From: Kryptolebias marmoratus
Lineage: Eukaryota > Chordata > Actinopteri > Cyprinodontiformes > Rivulidae
DNA length: 64,000 bases
NCBI RefSeq assembly: GCF_001649575.2
Contig: NC_051450.1
Coordinates: 12,487,980 to 12,551,979, forward strand
Direction of reading: 5' to 3'
Both the position numbers and the translations under genes were made by a program. The notes beneath the pieces are model-generated. The model did not search any database and was not told the origin of the DNA. It saw nothing but the letters and a program-made list of their open reading frames with translations. Below, in pieces: positions 36,630 through 49,030 of this stretch. How positions within the stretch are numbered: the first letter of the stretch is position 1; the number at the start of each line of letters is the position of its first letter.

Positions 36630-37240
36630 TCACCCCGCCTCTCACCATGTTTGCTTACACTCAGACCTCAAGCTGTTTGGACATGTAAATAACACTTTAA
36701 GAGACTGTTTAGCTAAGCTCAATGGGAGTTGCTGTTGACTTTTGGAGCGCTTTGCCTAATTACAGGTCCCAGATTGTTTCAGGTCTAATGGCCTAATTAC
36801 CGCTGTATAAATTAGCCTAATGTTCATGCTGTGCAGAGCTTTCTCTGCTGTATTGCAAAGCCGGCGCAGAGCAAAAACAGATAAAAAAAAACAAGCTTTT
36901 CCTGAGCAAAGATGCAACACTAAGAAAGAAGAAGAGGAAAGCGGACAGAGGAGTGTTAGCGTGCCAGTCTGTCTGCCATTCATCATATGCACCAGACTGG
37001 CAAATCGCACTCTGCCCTTCCCCTGTAGATCGATTTTTTTTTTCTCCCCCCCTTGTTTCACTGCATTCTTCGCTGCGTTCGCTTTCTGAGTCTCAGTCGC
37101 TCTCACACCCTTAAACACAAACCGCCTCTGTGGGTGAAAGTAATTAGCGTGGTGCAACAGAGAAAAGAAAATGAGTGGTAAAAAGGAGAAATGATGACAG
37201 GCTTTCTGCATTCCAGCCGTACTCGCTGTCGCAAGCAATT
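36630..37240. promoter_or_regulatory. Candidate element with three GCCTAAT repeats (intron 3)
   Basis: GCCTAATTAC occurs twice exactly (36754-36763 and 36791-36800), followed by ATTAGCCTAAT at 36811-36821. That makes three spaced copies of the core GCCTAAT within 68 bp. Further homeodomain-type sites include GTAATTAGCG at about 37140. The sequence is otherwise repeat-free. Confidence 0.4.
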
Positions 37241-40200
37241 TGTTAGTTCAGAATGAACAAGATGGACGATGCTCAAACTTCCTCTTCCGGGTTTGCATAT
37301 ATTTGTAGTTAAAGTTGTTGCTCAAACAGGTTATCTACTTTTTTTTTTTCCTTTTGGTGTGCATTTTTAATTTTCTCTAGCTATGTTTGGCTTTGTGGGA
37401 CCTCGTAAACATAAAAAAACATTTTAAAAATTTCAAATAAATTGTACATAATCAAAAGTGAAAAGCTAATCTTCTTGAATAGGGACAACAGGTCTAAGTT
37501 GAACAGATTGAAGTACTACAGTGCAGAAAGAAATGTCCTCATATTAGGATGTGAAGTCTCTGGGGGTTATAGGGATAATATTGTTTTACAAATCTGAATT
37601 CATGACATACGACAATGAGCTTCAAGGGGTTGAGTGACTGTGATGTTCGCAATTAGTAATATCAAGTGTAAAATAAGAAATGTAAGTAGTTTTACGGATG
37701 AGAATTACCAGCAAAACTTGTATCAAACAGCAGGTTGTGCAGGACCTTCAGCGCTTATTTATTTATTTACCATAAAGTTACCATCTCAACTAACTGCGCA
37801 CAAGCACAAGCACTTCTGCACAGAGAATCGAGCTAAGCGTGCAAACTTTTCTTCCAGTGGCCCCCAGCACCATCTAATTCCCATCTATGCCCCCTTTTTT
37901 CCCCCTCTCTCTCTCTCCAACTGTCTCCCATATGGATCAGGGAGTGAAGGTTATTTCAGAAGGCCTCTGCAGAGCACCAATCTATCTCCTACATTTGCAG
38001 AATTTCCCCCAGATTGGAATAAGCTGGGGAGCAGAACAAAGAGCTGTGCGTTGGCCCTCGCTACCCCACCACACCCCTCCTCTTCCCCACCCAGCTGGGG
38101 AAAGACGCAGTAGTTTAGTAGATTAAATACAACGGCACCTCGTATCCTTATCTCTTACATCTGTCTATCTTCTTTTCTTCAAACTATGATAACTCTCAGA
38201 CAGAAGGGAGATGGTTTAAACCTCTGGTCGACTCGGGAGGACGATATTACATTTCTTTTGCTTCCACTATCCTTGTGTGAGTTATTCTATCTAGTCAAAA
38301 ACAAAACCAGGGTTTTGATCTTTTTTGAGATCTTTATTCAGAAACTTGGGGGAAAGAAAAGTCTGCAAATCTGTTCTACAATAATTTCTTTTTAAAAATT
38401 GAGATGTATTAAGCAGCTATGACAGAGATAACGTCCCATTTTACATCTCCTCTCTGATTTCAAGCATATATTACTAAAACATTATTGTACAACAGTTAAG
38501 TTACCACCACAACCAAAGGTGGACAAGTTTTGAATTATGCATAGAGGCCACTGACTACTGCTGGCCATTTTCATGCAATTTTGTTTTCAAAATGACATTT
38601 CAAGTTAGTCATTGTTCTTGCAGAGATTTCCTAATCTAGATTATGAGAGGCAATCCATCACACCAAGCTTTTTCTCACCTTTTTGTGTTTTAAATTATGT
38701 ATGAGCGCTTGGTTATGTTATCAAAAGTTGGGTGCAGTTCAAAAAGTCTCCTCTGTGGTGCATTCAAGGGCAGTCAGACATTCGAGACAACAAAATGAGC
38801 TGCAGAAAATCAGCCTATAATTCAACGGTGCAGCAGTTACCTGAAATCCAATGAAGGCGTTGAAGGAATATTATGACTCTCTTTAATTACAAAGGTTATA
38901 GTTTGAAAACATTCACTTGAATGTCAATCTTTAGGGAAAATTGTAAATTAAAAAAATATATATAATGTTCACAACTGACAATGGGACACATACGCCTCTG
39001 CAAGCTGATTTTATTAGTGTGCAAAAGCAGCGGAAAAAACATATCTAGACCATTGGGAATACATATATATCTTTAGTAAATTGTACATATATTTATAAAA
39101 ACAAAGTCAGTTTGAGTTATCTTCTTGCCATCTCAGTGTGATTTATCTACGAAGCAAGGCACCATAGGAGGTTAAAGTCATTCTACTGCATTTATGCCTC
39201 TGAGCCCCCAAGCAAAGTTGTGACTGAGTTGAAGTAGTCAATATGTGTAAAGGTAAGCTGACGTCATGGAACAAGAGTGTGTGATCAGCTGGCTGTGGGA
39301 TTTAGAGTGGTAGGTTTTCAACATTTGATGCGTTGTGCTTCATGTCAACTCTTCTGAGTTATACATTGCACCTCCAATGTTTCCACAATGCCAACTTTAT
39401 TTATGTAAGCAAGGAAGTGGCATACTCGACTGGTGTATTTGTAAATAACTAAAGGCGGCCTACAGAGGGGCTCATCTTTGCGGCCATATTGAGGAACTGT
39501 TTCATGCAAAGGCCTGGAGTAAGGAAACCAGGTGTCCCAGCAAGCAGACAAATGGTTTCTGTGCTCTGCAGGGTCAGATATGGTTTGACTGAAGTCTGAA
39601 CCAATTACCTTTTGTAAATGCCCTAACATCTGGAACTCTGTGATTCTCCTCCTTTTCCCGTCTTTGTGGTAATTCCATTGATGTCACCTTACCCTCTCTT
39701 TCACTTTCTTCGTAACTGGCTTGGCCCTCCTGCTTCTTTCAGTTAATCCAGCTCTTAGTCTATCTCTCTTTCTTTGCCTTTCTCATTATTCAAAGCACAT
39801 CCTCCTGATCTTTTCCCTTTCCCTCCTCACAGCATCCCAAAACAAGGACAAAGTTGTAATCCATTTATTGCACCCTTGTCAACATATTCAAACCAAATAA
39901 TCCTGAAAGACTTATAACCAGGCCGAGGTACTATCAAGGGACTGAGAGGCAAGTAGAAGCAGAATGCACAGGGGAAGGGCAACAAGAAGAAGACTGAAGA
40001 GTGAAAAGGGCAGGAGTACAAACGGAGGGAAGTTGTGTCACAGTGATTTGAGTCTTTGTCACGCAGGTGACGCCCAGGGGTTCACTCAGTCTGGGCAGAG
40101 AGACAAGCCAGGGCCCGTGTAAACCTTAAAGAGGATTAACCCTTCCAGAGGGTTTTAATGAGACCTGAAAGTGCCGGGCACAGGAGAGTCCCGCCAATTC

Positions 40201-40892
40201 AGCCGCGCTCCAGTCAAATCCCAACAGTCGGTTGGCCCAGTGGCCCAGCAGCGCTCGCGCAGCCTCGTGGCCTACAGCTGCCCGCTCACACTGAGCCACA
40301 TCAAAGCAGCCCATCTGGGAGAACCTCGAAGTGAGAAGGAGAAGGAGTGGAAGGGTGGGAGGAGAGCATGTTGGAGCAGGAGAGGCAGGAGGAGGGAGAC
40401 GAGTGAGCCTGGATGGAGGAATCCCTTATCTCCTCCTGAGAGGATGCTGCTCTGTGGTGCGAGATTGTCTGGAGCTGCCACCTGTCCCAGGCATCTTTGA
40501 AGGCAACACTAAAGCCTGTGATGGGCCTGACCTCCTTGAGCTCTCATTCTTTTATGTCTCTCTTCATTTTCTGCTTTGTTACACCTCCCTTCCTACCTCC
40601 TTTCCACTCTCTCTGCCTCTTCTTCTTCTTACCCTCTCTGTCTCTCCACCAACTCAGCTGTGTCTCCCTATCACTGTTCTCCAGCGATATCTTACATTTC
40701 ACCAGGCTAGTTGAAACATTTAAATTATATTGTGTTCATCAGCTTCTTGTCTGTGTTGAACAATAAATACTTGTGACCCTCCAGAGAAAAGAGCCAGATA
40801 CGGGTTGCTGGCTGTAGAAATAAGGGTGCTTATCTTTACCACGATGGGAGAGCAATGCAAATACAGAAAGGAGTGATGAGATTTGGATACAC

Positions 40893-40913
40893 AAAAAAAA
40901 AAAAAAAAAAAAA
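40893..40913. repeat. Poly-A tract (21 A)
   Basis: A 21-base A run with no retrotransposon body recognisable next to it on either side. Confidence 0.95.
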
Positions 40914-40974
40914 TTACTTTCTCACAGAACAGAGAGGCGATTATCCTACTAGAGACTAGAAGGTAAACTTCTAG

Positions 40975-41530
40975 AAAGGCCCCATAGCCGTTTAGTCTTC
41001 TTGTTTTAGTGCCTAATGTTATCTTTGCCAGCGGGATTGTCCATAATTTTGTCTCCTGTTTTGCTGGAGAAGATACAACAAATCTTCATTTTAAGCCTTA
41101 ACATCAACAAAGTGCCATTGTTCTTACTTGCCTCTGCAGCTTCACTGATTAACCACTTACAAGGAAATTCAACATACCAACAGATGCGGCTGCAAAGAAA
41201 TGTGGAGTATTCCTTCCGAGCGTCTTCAGTTCTCTTTAAACGCGTCTTAATTCTTTTTAGCCCCTTCACTCTTAATCTTGTCATTGTTAATGAGGACCGT
41301 CATTATTCTGAGATATTAGGTTCACACTTGCAAGCCTTGTGGTAAGAGCAGCACATGACTTTAAGATGGTACGAAAGTGCATTCCCGACGCACTTCAAAC
41401 TCAGCTTAACCCTCTTAAATCGTCAAGCACTACAAAGCACAAGCATGTGAGAATATTGCCTATCTTAGAGCATAAGATGCCTCTAATAAGTTGTATAAAA
41501 GGGGATCATCTGATTATCCCTGGTGCGCTG
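40975..41530. promoter_or_regulatory. Candidate regulatory block (intron 3)
   Basis: Over 500 bp of non-repetitive sequence starting shortly after a poly-A tract. It contains CTGATTAACCAC near 41144, GTCTTAATTC near 41243, CTTAATCTTGTCATTGTTAATG near 41271-41292 (SOX-like ATTGTT) and ACATGACTTTAAG near 41352. Open frames occur on both strands but have no protein similarity I recognise. A conserved element is the better explanation. Confidence 0.4.
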
Positions 41531-44283
41531 GACCAAGGGGCCACAACAGAGCACAGGCCTGTGTTGTTCTTTCTTGATGAAAAGAGGTGGATGGAAGGGA
41601 TCCCTCTCCATTGCCTGCAGTGTGCCTCAGGCTTCTCTGTGCCGGCGCACCGCTGGGGGACTGCACCGAGCCACCACGCTCAAAAAGCCAATATTGAAAC
41701 AATCACAAAGACAAACACTTACCCTTGAAACAGGCACGTGTCTTCTCACCCCAGGCCTCTCCCCAGTTCTTTGGGGGAGGGTGTTTAAACTGACAAGAGA
41801 CCAAGAAGTTTGTTCTCTGAATGCAAATTCACAATAGCCTTTAACTTCTTTTTTTTGTTGTTGTTCATTACGTATACACACAAAAATGATTTTTCTTGCT
41901 GTTTCAGCTATTCTGACACATAAAAGGGTCTTGTACGGTCCATTTGAACTGAGTACCAATGCTTTGGGAATAACTGTGGAGTCTGGAATGGATCATGTTC
42001 AGTTTGGTGACAGCTCATTCACTCAGTTCAGTGGTCAGCCACATTTTGATATTGAAGCTGGCAGAATGACACCAGGGCAACGGCCGGGATGTAACGGCCG
42101 AGTAGACCTGAGATCAGCTCAGCACAGCAGTTTAGAGTTTACCCTCAAAGACTGAAACCCCACCCCCCAACACACACACACACCATAAAACCCTGGGAAC
42201 ACGCTTTACATTACAGCTAAGAGTTCCCAGCAACTTTTTCCCGAACACATGACCTTTATGGTCTATGTATCCTTTGGTCAAACTCATAGATCAGGGTTGC
42301 TCTGATACATGTGAAAGAATCTTTTGGCCAAAGGATTCGTACTTCACTGCCTCTAGCTTAGCTGGGCTGGTTTCTGAGATCAATGGAGGACAGTGAGGCT
42401 TTGGTATGGGGATTAAGGCCCTGGCAGCAAGATATGGGCTAGATCTGTTAAGGAGCTAAATAGGGCTGATAGGCAGACAGTCATCACAGTTTGAACACAC
42501 TTAATGTGCCCCATCTACCCCTATCAGTGACCTACTGTAGCTATGATTCAGTTAGTTTAGTTTCAGAAGTACTTTCCTTTTACTTTCATCTGGTTGCCTT
42601 GTGTTTTGGTATAGTTAAAATTTTGCCATGAAAGGAAGCAGCCTTTAGTCCTTGTGTGGATATGCCTAGGCTGCCAAAGAGTGTAAAGAAGGAAACTTTA
42701 AAGAAGAAGATCTCCTTGGAGGAATCAGAGATGCCTCGCCAGCAAGTGGGTTGACTGTTGCTGCATGACCACTAGCCGACTAATAAGACAACAATGTAAA
42801 CAGATGTTAGAACTGTGCGTCCCATTCACTCTTCCAAACAATTAAGATTTAAAAAAAGACTTGACTCTCATTAATCCTAATCTCAATCCTTTTCTTCTTA
42901 TCCCAGAGCAAAGCCCCATGTATTAGTGTTGTGGTAAGAAGGATATGGACTCTTATCCAGTGTTTGCCCAAGAAAAGCAGCTAAGACTCAGGCATCGCCA
43001 TGATTAGCTAGTGCTAACAATAGAAGTAATGTTTCCTTGGTGCCTCCTCTTTTCTATGCTGAAGTGGGTGTAAAAACCAGAGTAAACACAGTCTTAGGCC
43101 AAGGACATAAGAGGAGTAGGAGATTGCAAGTCTGGGTGAATAGCAGAGATTTACCCAGACTACAGGCCCCTGAGAATAAACCCTCTTTGGTCTCTTCTCG
43201 TTTCTCAACTCCCACACCTCCCAGAGCTTTGCCTCCACGCTAACGACCCAGCGACCAGGTGTGGGGAGGCTGCAGGTGCCATCACATTTAGGCACATTAA
43301 GCACTGACACACACCAGTGCTAAGAGTAATCGGATTTACCTGGCGGTGTGCTGCATGGCGTGGCGCTCTGTGCAAGCGCAGCACAAAGGCTTACTGCCCA
43401 CTCTCAATCACACACACGCACACACACCTGGAATGAATTTAAGAGGTGACAAAGCCCTCATAGAGAGTCATTGGTGGAGTAAGGGCCGCGTGTGTGTGTG
43501 TGTGCTCAATTGTGTTTGGAAGCAGAAAGCAGAACAGAAGCAAGCAGCTTTTTACACCTTGTGGTGCTGGAGTGGCGACAGATGCTACAGGCTTCTGGTT
43601 CAAAGCAGCTGAAGGAAGTGGGGGGAGAAAAGGTTTAAGGGGACCCCTTTCGTTCTGCTGACCCTCAGACCGCCGAAGCCCATTGGGACTGAGCTCTGGT
43701 ACTGGGTTCAATCAGACAGAACGGGACCGCCATGGGACACCCCATGTCCTCAGCACCTGGGGCCAGTAGGAGGTGTTTTACACAGCAATGCTCTCATCTC
43801 AGATCATAAGTCTTCCTGAGCACAGAAAAAGATCAGAGAAGCATCAATAAAAAACACTGGAGGCCATTCAGACTTTACGATTTTAAGTTGAAATTTACTT
43901 ATTTTCAGCCTTAGAGGTGTTATTTTTAATTATAGGACTTTACTTAATGGTGCCTTTGATGCTTTTGACTTTAAAGCTAAAACTGACAATTTATTAGTCT
44001 TTGAAACTGGCAACTTTTTGTTTGTTTAGATTTTTTTTCTTGCCATACAGTTTTCTAAGGTTCATTGTGACCTGTGATAAAAACTGCTTGCAACAGTAGT
44101 TGTGGAGCAAATTAGAGGTAAGCCCCCAAGAAAATAGCCGTAACTTGATGCTTTGATGCAATGATCATGTTGAAATTCTTTTTACAATTTTTCTCCTTTG
44201 AATTGGGCTGTTTTCTTTAAAGGATGGTGGCCATAAAGCTCTGTTTTTCTTTCTGTCAAAGCAGTTTGCAGGATGTTGTGGAC

Positions 44284-44501
44284 CAGGGGTGTCAAACGCC
44301 ATTCCTCGAGGGCCGCTCTCCTGCATGTTTTAGATGTGTTCTTGCTTTAAAACACCTGGTTTAAATGGATCACTTGTTGCCATGCTCCTGGAGAACATGA
44401 TGATTTGGTGAGGAGGTGAATAAACCATTTGAATCAGAAAAGCAGAAAAACCTAAATCTCCCAGGACAGCGGCCCTCGAGGCCTGCAGTTTGACACCGCT
44501 G
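44284..44501. mobile_element. hAT-like MITE
   Basis: A 218-bp element with inverted ends CAGGGGTGTCAAAC and GTTTGACACCGCTG and inner GAGGGCCGC / GCGGCCCTC repeats. This end sequence belongs to a very common teleost non-autonomous family with hAT-type CAGGGG ends. The flanking 8-bp duplication is degenerate. It has no coding capacity. Confidence 0.8.
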
Positions 44502-46114
44502 TTGTTGTGTCTCTACTTGGTGCCATTCTGGAAACAGTTCCATCCAGAAGCTGGTTTGAAGATAAAATTTTGCTTTTAATGCCAAAATGAAAAAAAAAAA
44601 AAAAGTAATTCAGAATTTTACACTGGCTCCAAAACAGCACTGCAACCTTCTCAGTTCAAATGGGATATTTATTTGGGTTCTACATCCCATAGGCTATCAA
44701 AATTATTTTTAAAAAGAGTATAAGCTGAACCAAATTCACACTGGAAACGCGAGTAGCCAAGACTTTTCACCTGGGCCGAGTTGATTGAGAGTAGATTAAA
44801 GAGTTTATGAAGATGAAACTGTACAGCATCACATTTTTGCTCCAGAAGAAGAAATCTGAGTGCAGTTATAGCTTCTTTAAAAGCAAAATGATTCCATACT
44901 CTAATTCATATGACTGCTGTCATCAAGCTCCTTCAGTCTCAGTGTACAAAGAAATCCTCTTAAAGCTCTTTGGGCCTTTTGACTTTTTATGCTTCTTTTG
45001 AACTCTCCATTTCAACTGTGACTTTTCCGCATGACCCCAAGCCTCAGCGTGACCTCCACCCCTCCTCTTCTCTGCCCCCTGCGGCTGCAGCGGTCTGGAA
45101 CCACCAGAGCTCCTTCACACATACCCACACACAGACATAAAATGAGAAGTGGCAGTGTTGCTGAGTTAGGTCAGGATGTAATGTGCAGTAATGTTCTGCC
45201 CTCAAGGCTCCTGTCTATGGTACCATTGCCTGGTTTTAAGTAACCTTTCCCTTAAAGAGGCACCTTGGTGATTGTCAGGCACCCAAGCACAGGGGAGTGG
45301 AGGCTAATGAAGTGGCTAAATAAATAAGAGTTACAGTACAAGGCTGGGGTCCAGTGGAGTTTTCATTACTGCCAGTGCTTTAAAATTCTCCTGTCCAACT
45401 CTGTCTGCCTCCAGTTGAACAGAAAAATAACCAAACTAAACAAGCTATCACATCAAATCTTCATCTTGAGGCAAAGTCTTGGCTACAATGACCAGCCTCC
45501 CAACCAGCCCCTTGAAACATCTTTCCTATGGTCTCTGCATCAACATGAACACAGAGCTTGATTTTTATCCAACTACTACTGTTTACCTCACCTTTGTTTC
45601 AAATTATCTCCACCTTCTCAATGGAGCCACAGCTCTTCCCTCACCTCACTCTCCAGGGCTTCATCTCTGTTAGTCTCCTTCTCTTTCTCTCACACAGCCT
45701 CTGAGTCCCACAGAGAGAGAAAGAGGCAGAGTAGGGGGGGTGGTGAGGTTTGACTCGGCGCTGCTTTGGGGCTTTGAAGTGTGTGTTGATGAGAGAAAGT
45801 GGAGTACTGTGTTCAGACAGGCCCCTAATGAGGGAATTAAGAAGCTACGCCGGCCCGTTCCCCATACTAACTTCCCAGGCATAAAACAAGACAAAAGAGT
45901 GTGTGTGTGCGTGCGTTCGCAAGTGTGTGTCTGTGCATGTGTAGAGGCGAGTCTAAGAGAAGGCCTAATCTGTCAGACTTAATCAGGCATCTAACAGTCG
46001 TACCTCTCACCTACAGTAAAGAAGCAAAGCTGGCCTCAGCATTCGGGGTGTTACAAACATGTCCTTGAGCTGGGAAGTTTCTTAACTTTAAAAGATTAAC
46101 TTAGAAGTTCTTAA

Positions 46115-46532
46115 AGAGATAGTTCAGACCTTCTGAAGTGGGTTTCTGTGAAAGGGTTATGACTAATTCATATCTTACCTGTTTTAGATTTTAACAGGCT
46201 CAGTTTGAAGAAAGGGAGTTTAATTCTGACCAAACTTCCTGCACACATATGTTATTTCTGCTGGAATAACTGTGCCATGTCAAAAATAATAATATTCAAA
46301 TAACGTTTGTATGAACCATTGTGAAATCTTTGAGACAAGAGTTGTTTTTGGACAGCAGCAATCTTTTTTGTTCTTGGCCCTGATCAGACTGACCATTAGC
46401 TCATCAATGCAGTCACAATTAAACTTTTTTTTCCCAATTGTGATTGCCCAAAGAGCTATCTTCAACAGGTAAGATATTACATGTTCTTAACCTTTCCACA
46501 AAATCTAACTTTAAAGGACCTGGACTATCGCT
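46115..46532. mobile_element. TTAA-type MITE, copy 2
   Basis: A 418-bp copy with both ends and TTAA on each side (46111-46114 and 46533-46536), the best evidence for the target duplication. The ends begin AGAGATAGTTCAGACC and finish GGACCTGGACTATCGCT. ATCTTACCTG lies at 46172-46181 and CAGGTAAGAT at 46466-46475. It ends only 26 bp from the exon 3 donor. A TTAA target is typical of piggyBac- and Kolobok-like elements; I cannot say which. Confidence 0.8.
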
Positions 46533-46558
46533 TTAACTTTTGCAGCTTGTGCACTTAC

Positions 46559-46804
46559 GATAGTGTGAGTCTAGGTAGCCATTACGAGGGTCCATAGCAA
46601 ACAGCGTGCCTCTGTAAGGCAGGGCATGCTCGGTCAGATGAGGAAGTGAGCCATGCAGCTCCTTCTTCAGCAGGGATGGGCGTTCCTCTGTGGAGGTGGA
46701 GGGCTCCTCGTTTACGCTCCTGTCGAGGCCGCCGGGTGTCTGGGCCTGGGAACTGATGGCATTGCGCCTCTCGCGGTGGTACGGCGTGCCTGAACTTTCG
46801 TCTT
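46559..46804 (-). CDS. gli3: gli3 coding exon 3 (N-terminal region)
   Basis: Codes for 81 full codons plus a split codon at each end. The acceptor on the minus strand is a long T tract followed by CTACAG at 46805-46810, and the donor is TATC|GTAAGTG at 46558. The peptide begins [17 protein letters not shown], carries an acidic Ser/Thr stretch ([12 protein letters not shown]), then [10 protein letters not shown] and [14 protein letters not shown]. These match the human segments [31 protein letters not shown] and [14 protein letters not shown]. In GLI3 this region belongs to the N-terminal repressor part, before the SUFU site and zinc fingers. It is one codon longer than human exon 3. LLKKEL fits a sumoylation consensus, but that is only a pattern match. 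The upstream start-codon exon was not found in the 17 kb that follow. Confidence 0.95.
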
Positions 46805-48799
46805 CTGTAGATACAAAAAAAAAAAAAAACAGAAGGAAAGAAAGAACATGAAGTGTTAAAGCTGTGTATTTTTCATGAAAATATTAAGGCATTGTAATAG
46901 TCTGATCACACAGAGGGTGAAGGCACATAAAGAGAGGAGCAGGAAATATAAAGTCTACAAAACATAATGGGTGTAAAGCTGGCGGGGTTTGTCTTCCACA
47001 GCGCCAGATGTGGGAGTTCAGAGGCAGAAAGTGTTTAAGCAAATGGACATTATGAATCAAGAAGTCCACATTTTTAGATTCCACACAGCTGAGGAAACGT
47101 TCTTACTCTAAATCCAGTTCAGTCTGTTCTTTTTTAGAAATGGGTACTCGTGATTGTGGCAGGCATTTTAAGCATCACTGTTCTTCTTTCTCATTTTTTC
47201 CCCACCCCACCCAATCTGTTCCAGCAAAATCTCTTTTTCTCTAAAGGGAAAATAATAAGTGAGTCTTTGAAAGGTTCTTGGTATGCCTTGTAAAGGGAAT
47301 AAAGTTGGAGTTGAGCTCAAGGCCTCAACTCCACCAAAGAGATGTGGTCTTTGACCTTTGTCAAAGGCCACTTTTGACTTTTGACCTTTGTTTTCCAATT
47401 TTCATTTTGAAAGCATTTTATTTAAAAGAAAAATGCTCGTCCTCATGATTCAAACAGGTTCATGAGTGTTTATGTGAAGTACACTGTAGCTCCCTTCCAG
47501 ATACTCATATTTAGAGCAGCTCTTAGTTGTAAAACACATTCCAGAAGAGAAAAAAAAAAAACAGAAACACAAAATAGAACAAAACCATATGGGCAATAAT
47601 TTCTCAAGAGAGACACGGAGACAAACAAAACATGACAAGATTTCACAAACTACAACAAAATGTGAACGCAACAGCATTTTACAAATTAAAACATCCAAAT
47701 AAGAAACACTGGAGCTTCGTAGTCTAAAAAGTGCTTTTTGTTTCGCTCTAGTAATTTGTTAGGCTCTGTGTTTCATCTGTGTTTATTGCTTGATGAAATC
47801 TGTTGTTTTCTGGTATGTCATAGTTTAGTTTTGTTTACTTTTTACAAATTTGTTTTATAAAATCTAATTCTTTTTAGTTCCACTTGTTGTCTGAAATACT
47901 CTCCAAAATGTTGTATTAAATGTTTTTACATGATATGTTCTCTAGTTTTTGCTTACCATATGTTTTTCTTTTATTTAAGGTGTTTTGCTCCTTGCAATAA
48001 AACTAATTATTAAGTTACTCGATGTTTTAAAATGTTATCCAAACTAAAAATACATATTGTTTCTAGCATTAGAAGATATTTTCTGTGCTGATTAAAACTG
48101 ATTTGGACTAAAAACACATGAGAAATAACTATGTCAGCTTAAGTTACATTACACTCTTTTAATTTAATTTGATGACATAACTTGTATTGAGTTTTGTAGT
48201 TACATACCCTGCATATTATTGCTTTAAGCTACAAAACAATCAGAACAAGAATCTGAATAAACAAACACAACCCCACCCCATCACCCCCATCCAAACTGTA
48301 TTAAAAAAATATGATTTCATTATGAAGAGCATTGGTCATCAGTACGCTCACTTTTTTTTTTCCTACATTAATGTCTCCAGCTAAAAACCTGGCAAAATGC
48401 CGCTGCACTGGCGCCAGAGGTTCTATAGTATTAGCAGCCCGGCGACATGAGCACCACCACCCCCCTCTTCTCCCATGAACAGCGAGCCAACAGCATCCAG
48501 CTACCAATTAGAAACAGAGCAGAAGGCCAGATTAAAGAGCACCACCTTAAGCAGTGAAGAGGGCCGCCATAGTGCGCTGCCACTTCACAGAGGAAAAGAA
48601 GCGATCAGAAAGGAGCGAGGAACGAGATTGAAAGAGGCAATGAGAGAGCAGGAGGAGCAGCTCGAGGGTCCCACTTTTATTCCCCTCACTCTCCCACATC
48701 CATTACCTGCGTCTGGGCCCAGCCGTGCCCCGCCGCAGCACTGGCAGCAGATTCAAGGAGTCTTAACGCGGAACTGACAGTCAGAGAGGCAAGTCACTC

Positions 48800-49030
48800 T
48801 CATCCACAGGAAATGACAGTGTCAGTTATGATATAAGTATTTAATCCTATACTGCACAGCCAGTGATCTTATTAAGGGAATAATGCAACTTATACGGTTA
48901 AAGCTGGATTAATAGGTCTGCGCTTTGCAAAGCGCAATATTAACATAAAGGTATTTTGGAATTGGGTTCATCTCCTGACATGGATTGAGGAAGTTGAGGC
49001 TGTAAACTATGTGGAGAGTGAGAACTGCTC
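48800..49030. promoter_or_regulatory. Candidate element with 16-bp palindrome (intron 2)
   Basis: A compact non-repetitive block with the perfect palindrome GCGCTTTGCAAAGCGC (48920-48935), flanked by GGATTAATAGG (48906-48916) and ATATTAAC. TATTTAATCC and CTTATTAAGGG lie upstream. Palindrome plus flanking homeodomain cores suggests a protein-bound element. Confidence 0.4.

Larger units (their letters stand above)
27925..46558 (-). other. gli3: gli3 intron 3
   Basis: An 18.6-kb intron. It holds a three-unit fish repeat array (28040-28885), candidates at 29020-29340 and 30270-30580, an assembly gap with a Tc1-like relic (31295-32704), a further repeat unit (33480-33840), candidates at 34000-34880, 36630-37240 and 40975-41530, a poly-A tract (40893-40913), a hAT-like MITE (44284-44501) and a TTAA MITE (46115-46532). 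The stretches 35000-36600, 37250-40900, 41550-44270 and 44520-46100 contain only simple repeats (for example a CA run at about 42172-42183 and a GT run near 43490-43504) and unremarkable sequence. No extra exon was recognised. Confidence 0.85.

Noticed and set aside
36756..37238. 160-codon open frame on the minus strand
   Set aside because: No recognisable protein features, and it overlaps a conserved-looking block better explained as regulatory DNA.
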